Shown: positions 7,931-16,100, counted from the first letter of the stretch. The stretch: DNA of 18,062 bases from Burkholderiales bacterium (GCA_019751575.1 JAIENF010000407.1:1-18062); one strand, 5' to 3'. Numbers and translations are program-made. Notes: a model not told the origin generated them from the letters alone.

Positions 7931-7970
7931 ACGCAGCGCGGTGCCGGACTTGGCCGGCACCGCGCTGCGT
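7931..7970. repeat. Perfect 17-bp inverted repeat with 6-base loop
   Basis: The left arm ACGCAGCGCGGTGCCGG (7931-7947) and the right arm CCGGCACCGCGCTGCGT (7954-7970) are exact reverse complements around ACTTGG. The repeat lies between the divergent genes glyA and dctQ, upstream of the candidate glyA promoter and about 46 bases before the dctQ ATG. No T run follows on either strand. It could form a strong hairpin in a dctQM leader RNA, be a long operator, or be a small mobile palindrome. It does not share the GGGGTCAGACCCC core of the other palindromes in this window. An intrinsic terminator is unlikely at a divergent junction. Confidence 0.85.
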
Positions 7971-8015
7971 GGTACTCCTGTCCGCGAACCGTGTTCCGGG
8001 AGGGTGCAATTGGGG

Positions 8016-8546
8016 ATGTTGCTGGCAGTCGCGCGGGTGATCGATTCGGTGAACGAACGCATCGGCCGGATCGCCTGCTGGCTGACGCTGCTCGTCGTGC
8101 TGGTGGCGACAGCCAATGCGCTGCTGCGCTACGGATTCCGGATCGGCACCAACGGCCTGCTCGAGCTGCAGTGGTACCTGTTCGCGCTGATCTTCCTGTT
8201 CGGTGCCGCCTTCACGCTGGCACGCGGCGGCCATGTCCGGGTCGACGTGCTGTACAGCCGGCAATCGCCCCGGCGACAGGCGTGGATCGACATCCTCGGC
8301 GGTCTGTTCTTCTTCCTGCCGACCACGATCGCGCTGACCGTGCTGTCGCTGCCGATGGTGGCCTCGTCGATCGCGGTCTGGGAGACCTCGCCGGATGTCG
8401 GCGGACTCGCACGCTGGCCGATCAAGCTGGCGATTCCGCTCGCCTTCGGGCTGCTGACCCTGCAGGGCGTGTCCGAGATCATCAAGCGGGCGGCCTTCCT
8501 GCGCGGACTGGCGCCGGCTCCGGTACAGCGTCGGCAACTCCAGTGA
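8016..8546 (+). CDS. dctQ: TRAP transporter small membrane subunit (DctQ family)
   Basis: DctQ is the four-helix partner of the DctM permease in tripartite ATP-independent periplasmic (TRAP) transporters, which use a sodium or proton gradient. The 176-residue protein shows four hydrophobic segments: about 18-38 (IACWLTLLVVLVATANALL), 50-66 (WYLFALIFLFGAAFTLA), 88-112 (ILGGLFFFLPTTIALTVLSL) and 135-155 (IKLAIPLAFGLLTLQGVSEI). The family-typical LEL-QWYLF and ARGGHVRVDVLY are present. I chose the ATG at 8016. GGGAGGG at 7998-8004 is a little far from it (11 bases), so the in-frame TTG at 8010 is an alternative start. dctM follows 13 bases later. Family assignment is good; the substrate must be judged from the binding protein. 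Confidence 0.9.
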   Translation: MLLAVARVIDSVNERIGRIACWLTLLVVLVATANALLRYGFRIGTNGLLELQWYLFALIFLFGAAFTLARGGHVRVDVLYSRQSPRRQAWIDILGGLFFFLPTTIALTVLSLPMVASSIAVWETSPDVGGLARWPIKLAIPLAFGLLTLQGVSEIIKRAAFLRGLAPAPVQRRQLQ

Positions 8547-8559
8547 GGATGACCGACTG

Positions 8560-9882
8560 ATGGGCATCGAACTGCTGGCACCGGCGATGTTCGCGACGAT
8601 GGTCGCGTTCCTGCTGATCGGCTATCCGGTCGCGTTCTCGCTGGCCGCGGTCGGCCTCGCCTTCTCGCTGATCGGAATCCAGGCCGGCGCGTTCGGCCCG
8701 CAGCTGCTGCAGGCGCTGCCGGAGCGCGTGCTGGGCATCATGTCCAACCAGACCCTGCTGGCGATCCCGTTCTTCACGTTCATGGGCGTGGTGCTCGAAC
8801 GCAGCGGCATCGCCGAGGAGATGCTCGAGACCATGGGCCAGGTGTTCGCCTCGGTGAAGGGCGGCATCGCCTATGCGGTGATCTTCGTCGGCGCGCTGCT
8901 CGGGGGCCCGGCCGGCGTGGTCGCCGCGACGGTGATCGCGATGGGCCTGATCTCGCTGCCGGTGATGCTCCGCCACGGCTACTCGACCCGGCTTTCGACT
9001 GGCGTCATCGCCGCCTCGGGCACGCTCGCGCAGATCGTGCCGCCATCGATCGTGCTGGTGGTGATGGCCGAGGTGCTCGGCATCTCGGTCGGCGACGTGT
9101 ACGCCGGCGCGCTGGTACCGAGCCTGGTGCTCACCGGACTCTACGCGCTGTACATCTTCCTGGTCTCGCTGGTGTATCCCGATTCAGTGCCGGCGATTCC
9201 CGAAGAAGAACGCCAGCCGCGCGACCGGGCACTGCTGCTGCGCGCCTTCAAGGCGCTGGTGCCGGCCGTCGTGCTGCTGGTCCTGGTGATCGGCACCATA
9301 TTCATGGGACTGGCCACGCCGACCGAGGCCGCCGCGATGGGCGCACTCGGTTCGCTCGGGCTGGCCGCGGCGAACCGGCGACTGGACATGCGCGTGCTGC
9401 GCGAGGCCATGGAGCAGACCACCATCCTCACCAGCTTCGCGATCTTCATCCTGATCGGCGCGACCATCTTCACGCTGGTCTTCCGCGGGCTGGACGGCGA
9501 CCTATGGGTCGAGCACCTGCTGACCGGGTTGCCCGGCGGGCAGGTCGGCTTCCTGGTGTTCGTGAACGTGCTGATCTTCCTGCTGTCGTTCTTCCTCGAC
9601 TTCTTCGAGATCGCGTTCATCCTGCTGCCGCTGCTCGGGCCGGTCGCCCACACGCTGGGCATCGACCTGGTCTGGTTCGCCGTGCTGATCGCGGTGAACA
9701 TGCAGACCTCGTTCATGCACCCGCCGTTCGGCTTCGCACTTTTCTACCTGCGCAGCGTGGCCCCGCCGTCGGTGCGCACGATGGACATCTACATGGGCGC
9801 GATCCCGTTCATCATCATCCAGCTGATCATGGTCGGCCTGCTGATCGCCTTCCCCGGCCTCGTCCTGAACTTCGTCCGATAA
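8560..9882 (+). CDS. dctM: TRAP transporter large permease subunit (DctM family)
   Basis: DctM is the transport channel of TRAP systems in the inner membrane. The 440-residue protein has many hydrophobic helices (about 12). Family motifs include FLLIGYPVAFSLA near the N-terminus, NQTLLAIPFFTFMGVVLERSGIAEEML, GALLGGPAGVVAATVIAMG, and LAQIVPPSIVLVVMAEVLGISVGDVYAGALVPS. Further on are GLATPTEAAAMGALGSL and the late FFLDFFEIAFILLPLLGPV with TSFMHPPFGFALFYLRSVAP. GAGG at 8545-8548 precedes the ATG. It is translated just after dctQ and presumably as part of the same transcript. Its TAA stop (9880-9882) overlaps the palindromic repeat that follows, so the last residues may have been set by that element's arrival. 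Confidence 0.95.
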   Translation: MGIELLAPAMFATMVAFLLIGYPVAFSLAAVGLAFSLIGIQAGAFGPQLLQALPERVLGIMSNQTLLAIPFFTFMGVVLERSGIAEEMLETMGQVFASVKGGIAYAVIFVGALLGGPAGVVAATVIAMGLISLPVMLRHGYSTRLSTGVIAASGTLAQIVPPSIVLVVMAEVLGISVGDVYAGALVPSLVLTGLYALYIFLVSLVYPDSVPAIPEEERQPRDRALLLRAFKALVPAVVLLVLVIGTIFMGLATPTEAAAMGALGSLGLAAANRRLDMRVLREAMEQTTILTSFAIFILIGATIFTLVFRGLDGDLWVEHLLTGLPGGQVGFLVFVNVLIFLLSFFLDFFEIAFILLPLLGPVAHTLGIDLVWFAVLIAVNMQTSFMHPPFGFALFYLRSVAPPSVRTMDIYMGAIPFIIIQLIMVGLLIAFPGLVLNFVR

Positions 9883-9928
9883 ATGGGGTCAGACCCCGAT
9901 TGCGGCAAATCGGGTCTGACCCCATTTT
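9878..9928. repeat. Pair of inverted REP-like palindromes, possible bidirectional terminator
   Basis: Two units face each other around a 3-base centre: one with core GGGGTCAGACCCC (9885-9897) and one reading CGGGTCTGACCCC (9911-9923). Units 9881-9902 and 9906-9927 pair over 22 positions with a single-base bulge on each side, giving a long hairpin followed by TTTT on the plus strand. The element fills the gap between the convergent genes dctM and dctP, so it may terminate both. The first unit, extended to 9878-9902, recurs exactly and inverted at 13140-13164. Confidence 0.85.
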
Positions 9929-9958
9929 CCAACCCGTTCTGCGGCGCTGGTGGCTTTT

Positions 9959-11206
9959 CTACTTCTTCGCAGGCGACGGTGCGGCGGGCTGGCCGCTGAG
10001 CGGGTTGCTGAGCACGAAGTTGTCGAACGAGAGGTCTGCGGTGCGGTGCCAGCTGTGCTGGGCGTCCCGGAACGCGCGCCAGTTGGCGTAGATCTTCGCG
10101 AACGACGGATTCTTGGCGGCTTCCTCGTCGTAGATCTGGAACGCAGCCTTCTGTGCGGCCGCCATCACATCGGGCGGAAACGGGCGCACCTGCACGCCGG
10201 TCTTCTGGATGCGCGCCAGCGCCGGTGGGTTCTTGGCGTCGTACTCTGCGAGCATGTTGACGTTGATCTCGGCAGAGGCCACGTCGATCGCCTGCTGGAA
10301 CTCGCGCGGCAGCTTCTCCCATTCCTTGAGGCCGACGTACATCGAGAGCTGCGCCCCGCCTTCCCAGAATCCCGGGTAGTAGTAGAACTTGGTGACCTTG
10401 GCGAAACCGAGTTTCTCGTCGTCGTAGGGCCCGACGAATTCGGTCGCGTCGATGGTGCCGCGCTCGAGCGAGGAATAGATGTCCGCAGGCGCGATCACCT
10501 GTGGCAGCACGCCGATGCGCGAGAGCATCTCGCCCGCCAGGCCGGGGATGCGGAAGCGCAGGCCCTGCATGTCCTTCACGCTGCGGATCTCGCGCCGGAA
10601 CCAGCCGCCCATCTGCGTGCCGGTGTTGCCGGCCGGGAAGTGCATCACGTTGAACTCGCGCAGCACCTCGCGCATCAGGTCGAGGCCACCGCCGTAGTAC
10701 ATCCAGGCGTTCTGCTGGCGTGCGTTCAGGCCGAACGGCACCGCGGTGTCGAAGGCCAGCGAACGGTTGCGTCCGATGTAGTAGTAGCTGGCGGTGTGGC
10801 CCATCTCGATGGTGCCGTTCTGGACCGCATCGAGCACCTGCAGGCCGCCGACGATCTCGCCCGCGGCGAACGGACGGATCTGGAAGCGTCCGCCGGTCAG
10901 CCGGTCGATGCGCTCGCAGAACATCTGCGCCGCGCCGAACAGGGTGTCGAGGCTCTTCGGGAAACTCGACTGCAGGCGCCAGCGCACCGACGGCCCGGAC
11001 TGGGCGATCGCCGGGGCGGCCACTGCGACGGTGGCGGACGCGGCGGCACCCTGGAGGAAGGCGCGGCGATGGCCGCGCAGCGCTGCGGCCGTTGCCGCAT
11101 GGCCAGCCGGTTGCGCGGCGCCACCCGCCGCTGTCGTGCCGCCGTGCGCGGGACCGTCGATCGACACCGTGCCACGATCGTTGCGATTGTCGCTGTCGCC
11201 TTGCAT
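9959..11206 (-). CDS. dctP: TRAP transporter periplasmic substrate-binding protein, TakP/2-oxo-acid-like
   Basis: The extracytoplasmic solute receptor of a TRAP system, 415 residues. A Tat-type signal RRAFLQG (47-53) is followed by a hydrophobic stretch and an AIA-Q cleavage site near residue 68. The n-region before the twin arginines is unusually long (about 46 residues). The mature part shows GGLQVLDAVQNGTIEMGHTA, the conserved Arg of GLRFRIPG (about 219), and DATEFVGPYDDEKLGFAKV plus YYYPGFWEGG (about 253-284). These last motifs resemble TakP-type receptors for 2-oxo acids or similar monocarboxylates. I infer this class only from motif similarity. The ATG at 11204-11206 has a strong GGAGGAGAG just upstream; earlier starts lack support. 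The gene is convergent with dctQM rather than in their operon. Confidence 0.92.
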   Translation of the reverse strand: MQGDSDNRNDRGTVSIDGPAHGGTTAAGGAAQPAGHAATAAALRGHRRAFLQGAAASATVAVAAPAIAQSGPSVRWRLQSSFPKSLDTLFGAAQMFCERIDRLTGGRFQIRPFAAGEIVGGLQVLDAVQNGTIEMGHTASYYYIGRNRSLAFDTAVPFGLNARQQNAWMYYGGGLDLMREVLREFNVMHFPAGNTGTQMGGWFRREIRSVKDMQGLRFRIPGLAGEMLSRIGVLPQVIAPADIYSSLERGTIDATEFVGPYDDEKLGFAKVTKFYYYPGFWEGGAQLSMYVGLKEWEKLPREFQQAIDVASAEINVNMLAEYDAKNPPALARIQKTGVQVRPFPPDVMAAAQKAAFQIYDEEAAKNPSFAKIYANWRAFRDAQHSWHRTADLSFDNFVLSNPLSGQPAAPSPAKK

Positions 11207-11321
11207 GCCCTCTCCTCCATGTCCGTTCGCCCGTGTCCGTCCGGGCGGCACGAAGCTGTGTGTATGCGCTCCGGAGACCGGCCACCCCGATGGATGCCCT
11301 CGTCGTCCCCGCGCGCCCCGA

Positions 11322-11351
11322 AGTGTAGCCAGAAGCTTCCGGGGTCGCCAA
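11322..11351 (-). promoter_or_regulatory. Candidate sigma-70 promoter for dctP
   Basis: On the minus strand, TTGGCG (11346-11351) and TACACT (11322-11327) are separated by 18 bases; each matches 4 of 6 consensus positions. It would give a leader of about 105-110 bases before the dctP ATG. It lies in the divergent 161-base gap with rnd and partly overlaps the upstream region of rnd, so the two genes may affect each other. This rests on consensus matching only. Confidence 0.4.
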
Positions 11352-11367
11352 CGGCTTATCATCGCGC

Positions 11368-12447
11368 ATGACCGCACCGACCGCAGAATGGATCGACACC
11401 GCAGGAGGCCTCGCCGCCCTGCTCTCCCGCTTGCCCGGCATGTCCCGGATCGGACTCGATACCGAGTTCATGCGGGTCAACACCTTCTGGCCCGACCTGG
11501 CGCTGGTTCAGTTGCAGGCCGACGGTCCGCCGGCACTGGTAGACCCGATCGGCTGCGGAGACCTGTCGCCGCTGGCACCGCTGTTGACCGATGCCGGCTG
11601 CGTGAAGATCATGCACAGCGCCAGCGAAGACCTGGTCGCACTCGCGCCGATCGCCGGTGCACCGGTCGCTGGGCTGTTCGACACGCAGGTGGCCGCAGCC
11701 TTCGCCGGCCTGGGGCCCGGGATCGGCTACCAGCGGCTGGTGCAGATGCTGCTCGACGTGGAGATCGGCAAGGGCGAGACACGGTCCGACTGGCTGCAGC
11801 GGCCGCTGACCGAACAGCAGAAGCTGTACGCCGCGATCGACGTCGTGCACCTGCCGGCGATGCATGACCTGCTGGGTGCAAAGCTCGAACAGCGGAAGAT
11901 GGCCGCCTGGTGCCAGGAGGATTGCGACCGCCTGGCGGCCGGGCCTGCAACCGACGACGAGCCGCACCTGGCGTTCACCGCATTGTGGAAATCGCCGCCC
12001 GAGACGCAGGCGCGGCTGCGCCGGTTGCTGCGCTGGCGCGAGGCCCTCGCCCGCGCGATCAACCGGCCACGTTCATGGATCTTCGACAATGCGCTCGCCA
12101 CCAGCCTGGTCGAAACGCCGCCGGCGGACACCGAGGCCCTGTCGTCCCGGATGCGCGGCCAGCGCAGTTTCCCGAAACGCGAACTGGCCACGCTGTTCGA
12201 CCTGCTGGAATCCCCGGTGTCGGACGCAGACCTCGACCTGCCGGCGATCGCACCACCGATCCGCGGCGAACCGGCACAGCAGCTGGCGCAGGTGCGCGAC
12301 AAGGTGGCTGCGCGTGCAGTCGAGCTAGACCTCCCGCCGGCATTGTTGTGCCCCCGCCGGTTGCTCGAGGCCTGGGTGCGTGGCGAACGTTCGCCGGAAC
12401 TCGATGGCTGGCGCGGCAGCGTGTTCGGCGACCTTCTGGTCACCTGA
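11368..12447 (+). CDS. rnd: Ribonuclease D
   Basis: RNase D is a 3'-5' exoribonuclease of the DEDDy group that trims tRNA and other small RNA 3' ends. The 359-residue protein has the exonuclease domain first (about 5-175). Exo I is LDTEFMR with Asp31 and Glu33, Exo II is HSASEDLVAL with Asp88, and Exo III is QKLYAAIDVVHL with Tyr154 and Asp158. An HRDC-type helical domain follows (about 207-290: RLRRLLRWREALARAINRPR, SWIFDNALATSL). The end is RGERSPELDGWRGSVFGDLL. All catalytic residues are present. There is no Shine-Dalgarno before the ATG, and a TATCAT hexamer at 11357-11362 lies just before it, so translation may be leaderless. A palindromic repeat follows 9 bases after the stop. Confidence 0.95.
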   Translation: MTAPTAEWIDTAGGLAALLSRLPGMSRIGLDTEFMRVNTFWPDLALVQLQADGPPALVDPIGCGDLSPLAPLLTDAGCVKIMHSASEDLVALAPIAGAPVAGLFDTQVAAAFAGLGPGIGYQRLVQMLLDVEIGKGETRSDWLQRPLTEQQKLYAAIDVVHLPAMHDLLGAKLEQRKMAAWCQEDCDRLAAGPATDDEPHLAFTALWKSPPETQARLRRLLRWREALARAINRPRSWIFDNALATSLVETPPADTEALSSRMRGQRSFPKRELATLFDLLESPVSDADLDLPAIAPPIRGEPAQQLAQVRDKVAARAVELDLPPALLCPRRLLEAWVRGERSPELDGWRGSVFGDLLVT

Positions 12448-12456
12448 ACGCGGAAG

Positions 12457-12479
12457 AAATCGGGGTCAGACCCCGATTT
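12457..12479. repeat. REP-like palindrome after rnd
   Basis: An 11-bp perfect inverted repeat around one central A (arms AAATCGGGGTC and GACCCCGATTT), with core GGGGTCAGACCCC. It starts 9 bases after the rnd stop and lies about 70 bases before the Uma2 gene. It may act as a 3' mRNA hairpin for rnd. It belongs to the same family as 9878-9928 and 13140-13164, and its asymmetric centre (A) is opposite to that of the 13140 unit (T). Confidence 0.88.
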
Positions 12480-12513
12480 CCGACGCTCGCCGGGACGCTG
12501 CATCGGCGCGACG

Positions 12514-12533
12514 ATCGAAGCCCTTTCTTCGAT
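12514..12533. other. Small hairpin upstream of the Uma2 gene
   Basis: ATCGAAG (12514-12520) and CTTCGAT (12527-12533) form a 7-bp perfect inverted repeat with a 6-base CCCTTT loop, ending 18 bases before the ATG at 12552. A TGCTACGAT stretch (12545-12553), resembling an extended -10, lies just after it. It could be an operator or part of a promoter region. A palindrome this short may also be chance. Confidence 0.3.
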
Positions 12534-12551
12534 TCGCTGCCGACTGCTACG

Positions 12552-13115
12552 ATGGAATTTTCCGCGCGCAAGGCCACGCTGATGACCCTCGACGAGTTCC
12601 TCTCCTGGGAGATCGAACAACTCGAACGCCACGAGTTCTTCCGCGGCGAAGTGTTCCGCATGGCCAGGGCCAGCCAGGTGCACAACGTCGTGACGCTCAA
12701 CCTCGCGGTCGCGCTGCACAAGCGGCTGGACCTGTCGGCGTGCCGGGTGCTCGCCAACGACATGAAGGTCCGCATCGACACCGTGGATGCCATGTTCTAT
12801 CCGGATGTGGTCGTGTCGTGCAGCCGCAGCGACCGGACGATGGAACACGCGCTGGCCGAACCCCGCTTCATCGCGGAGGTGCTTTCGCCGTCCACCGGCA
12901 GCTTCGACAAGAGCGCCAGGTTCGCCGCCTACCGCCGCATTCCGACGCTGGCCGAGTACCTGCTGGTCGAACCGCATACGCACATCGTCGAACTGTTCAG
13001 GCGCACGTCCGTCGGGACATGGGAAGTCACCGAGCGGCAGGACGACGACGCCCTGCAGTTGGAATCGCTGGGCATCGCGTTGCCGGCCATGGAACTGTTC
13101 GTCGGGCTCGACTGA
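12552..13115 (+). CDS. Uma2-family putative endonuclease (PD-(D/E)xK fold)
   Basis: A 187-residue Uma2/DUF820-type protein. The family has a restriction-endonuclease-like fold but no established biological role, and is greatly expanded in cyanobacteria and some other bacteria. Visible pattern: MTLDEFLSWEIEQLERHEFF then RGEVFRMARASQVHN, RVLANDMKVRI, FYPDVVVSC with Asp85, FIAEVLSPST with Glu109 followed by a Lys at about 120, YRRIPTLAEYLLVEP, and VELFRR near the end. The acidic residues expected for metal binding are present. The start is uncertain: the ATG at 12552 gives the full length but has no Shine-Dalgarno. The ATG at 12582 (177 residues) has AAGG 8 bases upstream and fits a possible -10 at 12548-12553. 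The gene lies between two oppositely oriented REP-like palindromes and is convergent with dnaE2. Confidence 0.85.
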   Translation: MEFSARKATLMTLDEFLSWEIEQLERHEFFRGEVFRMARASQVHNVVTLNLAVALHKRLDLSACRVLANDMKVRIDTVDAMFYPDVVVSCSRSDRTMEHALAEPRFIAEVLSPSTGSFDKSARFAAYRRIPTLAEYLLVEPHTHIVELFRRTSVGTWEVTERQDDDALQLESLGIALPAMELFVGLD

Positions 13116-13139
13116 ATGGCGGCTGCGGCTGACGGGCGG

Positions 13140-13164
13140 CAATCGGGGTCTGACCCCATTTATC
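13140..13164. repeat. REP-like palindrome between Uma2 gene and dnaE2
   Basis: Core GGGGTCTGACCCC (13145-13157) in the 56-base convergent gap between the Uma2 stop and the dnaE2 stop. The 25-base segment is the exact reverse complement of 9878-9902. It may serve as a shared 3' hairpin for both genes. It lies 7 bases from the dnaE2 stop. Confidence 0.88.
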
Positions 13165-13171
13165 CGTTCGT

Positions 13172-16100
13172 CTAGCCGAAGTCGCGCGAGGCGGTCGCCA
13201 GCCGGCCGAGCAGCCGGGTGTCGTCGACCAGCCGGCCGGCGACCAGGTGCACCACCGCGCCTTCCCGCTGCACATGGCCGTACACGGTCATCAGCCGTGA
13301 GCCGAGCAGCTCGCGCCGCTGCTTCTCGACGATCGTCGGCCACACCACCACGTTGATGTGGCCGGTCTCGTCCTCCAGCGTCACGAACACCACGCCGCTG
13401 GCGGTGGACGGGCGCTGCCGGCAGGTGACGATGCCGCAGGCGCGGATCACCTGGCCGTTGCGCGCGGCGAGCACGGCTTCCGCAGTGACCAGCCGACGCG
13501 CGGCGAGCATCGGCCGCAGCAGGGCGAGCGGATGCCGGCGCAGCGTGAGGCCGAGCGTCGAGTAGTCGAGCACCACGTCCTCGCCTTCGGTGGGCGGCAG
13601 CAGCGAGGCCTGCACCGCATCGCGCGGGGCGCGGGTGAGCGGCGTGTCGGCTTCCAGCGCGAGCGCCTGCCACCAGGCCTCGCGCCGGTGGCCGGCCAGC
13701 GTGTGCAGGGCATCGGCCGCGGCGAGCGCGTTGACGTCCGCGCGCTGCAGCATCGCCCTGCGCGCGATATCGTCGAGGTCGGCGAACGGCGCCTGGCGGC
13801 GCGCGGCCACCAGCCGTGAAGCGCCGGCCTCGGACAACCCCTTGACCATGCGCAGCCCGAGGCGCAGCGCGGGCGAACCGCTGCCACCGCCGGTGCCACC
13901 CTCAGCGCTCCCCGCCTGGGCGCCACCCGCATCGGGACGTTCCAGCACGCAGTCCCAGCCGCTCACCCTCACGTCCGGCGGCAGCACCTGCACGCGATGC
14001 CGCTTCACGTCCTGCACGATCTCGGACGGCGAATAGAAGCCGAGCGGCTGCGCGTTCAGCAGCCCGCAGGCAAAGGCCGCCGGATGGTGGCACTTCAGCC
14101 AGCACGACACATAGACCAGCAACGCGAAGCTCGCGGCATGCGACTCGGGGAAGCCGTACTCGCCGAAGCCCTGGATCTGCCGGAAGATCTGCTCCGCATA
14201 GTCGGCGCTGTAGCCACGCGCAAGCATGCCGGCAAGCAGCTTGTCGCGGAACGGTTCCAGCCCGCCCTTGCGTCGCCACGCCGCCATCGCACGGCGCACC
14301 CGGTCGGCCTCGCCAGCGCTGAAGCCGGCGGCGACCACCACCAGCTGCATCACCTGCTCCTGGAAGATCGAGATGCCGAGCGTGCGCTCGAGCACACCCT
14401 TCACCGCCTCGGAGGGATAGGTGACCGGCTCGAGCCCCTGCCGGCGGCGCAGGTAGGGATGCACCATGCCGCCCTGGATCGGCCCCGGCCGCACGATCGC
14501 CACCTCGATCACCAGGTCGTAGAAGCAGGCTGGCTTCAACCGCGGCAGCATGGTCATCTGCGCCCGCGACTCGATCTGGAACACGCCGATCGTGTCGGCG
14601 CGCTGGATCATCGCGTAGGTCTGCTCGTCCTCGGCCGGGATGTCCTGCAGCCGCCAGCCACCGCCGGGCGCTCCGGGCCGCGGCACACCGAACGCGTCGA
14701 GTGCATCGAGCGTGCGGCGCACCGCGGTCAGCATGCCCAGTGCCAGCACGTCGACCTTCAGCAGCCCGAGCGCGTCGAGGTCATCCTTGTCCCACTGGAT
14801 CACGGTACGCCCGTCCATCGCCGCGTTCTCGACCGGCACCAGCCGGGTCAGCCGGTCGCGTGCGATCACGAAACCGCCGCTGTGCTGCGACAGGTGGCGC
14901 GGGAAGCCGACCAGCTGGTGCGCGAAATAGACCACCTGTCCGATCAATGGGTTGCCGGGATCGAAGCCGGCCTCGACCAGGCGTTCATCCTGCACCTGCT
15001 TGCCGTCCCACCAGGCGATGGTCTTCGCCAGCCGGTCGACCTGGTCGAGCGACAGGCCGAACGCCTTGCCGACATCGCGCAGCGCGGAACGCGGCCGGTA
15101 GGTGGCGAGCGCGGCGGTGAGCGCCGCACGGTCGCGGCCGTACTTGCGGTAGATGTACTGCATCACCTCTTCGCGCCGCTCGTGCTCGAAGTCGACGTCG
15201 ATGTCCGGCGGTTCGTTGCGCTCCTTCGAGATGAAGCGCTCGAACAGCACCTGCATGCGGCCCGGATCGACCTCGGTCACGCCCAGCGCATAGCAGACCG
15301 CGGAGTTGGCCGCAGAGCCCCGCCCCTGGCACAGGATGCCGCGGCCGCGCGCGAAGCGCACGATGTCGTGCACGGTCAGGAAATAGGCTTCGTAGCCGAG
15401 GTCGGCGATCAGCGCCAGCTCGTGCTCGACCAGCGCAAGCACGCTCGCCGGCGTGCCCTGCGGATAGCGCTCCGCCAGCCCCTCGAAGGTGAGCTGGCGC
15501 AGCCAGCCCGAGGCGGTCTGGCCGTCGGGCACCAGTTCGCGCGGATATTCGTAGCGCAGTTCGTCCAGCGAGAAGGTGCAGCGCTGCGCGATCTCGACCG
15601 ACTGCAGCAGCAGCTCGGGCGGATGCAGGCGGGCCAGCCGCGCGATCGGCCGCAGGCAGCGCTCGGCGTTGGCCAGCATGCGCGAACCGAGCTCGGCCAG
15701 CGGCAGTCCCTCGCGGATCGCGGTCAGCACGTCGTGCAGGGCCTTGCGTTCGCGCCGGTGCATCTGCACGCCGCCGCAGGCGACCAGCGGCAGGCCGGGT
15801 CCGGCCGCGAGCTGCCATGCACGCTCGAGCACTTCGCCATCGTCCGGCCCCTGCACCAGCACCACGCCGATCCAGCAGGCATCGGGGAACGCCGCGCCGA
15901 TCATCGCCACCGATTCACGGCCCTCGGAGGCCCCCCTGGACGGGGCCGGCACGACGATCGCCAGGCAATGCGGCAGCCCGCGCGCGAGGTCGGCCAGCTG
16001 CAGTCGATAGCTGCCCTTGGCCATGCGGCCCCGGGCGAGGCTGATCAGTTCGCAGAGGTTGCCGTAGCCTTCACGATTGCAGGCAAGCAGCAGGATGCGC

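Noticed and set aside
7941..8015. GTG start for dctQ at 7941, giving a longer protein.
   Set aside because: It lies inside the perfect palindrome and adds residues with no transmembrane or family pattern. The GGGAGGG at 7998-8004 supports a later start.
5594..8560. Very long plus-strand open frame (988 codons) opposite ribD, nrdR and glyA and continuing through dctQ.
   Set aside because: Composition is typical of a shadow frame and the genes it overlaps are certain. It also crosses the divergent glyA/dctQ gap without any family signature.
12457..13164. The spaced palindromes as a CRISPR array.
   Set aside because: There are only single units at irregular, long distances with genes in between, in mixed orientation, and no cas genes.
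11727..13673. Minus-strand open frame of 648 codons spanning rnd, the Uma2 gene and the end of dnaE2.
   Set aside because: It runs opposite two clear genes and through the palindromes, with no domain pattern. It is a GC-driven shadow.
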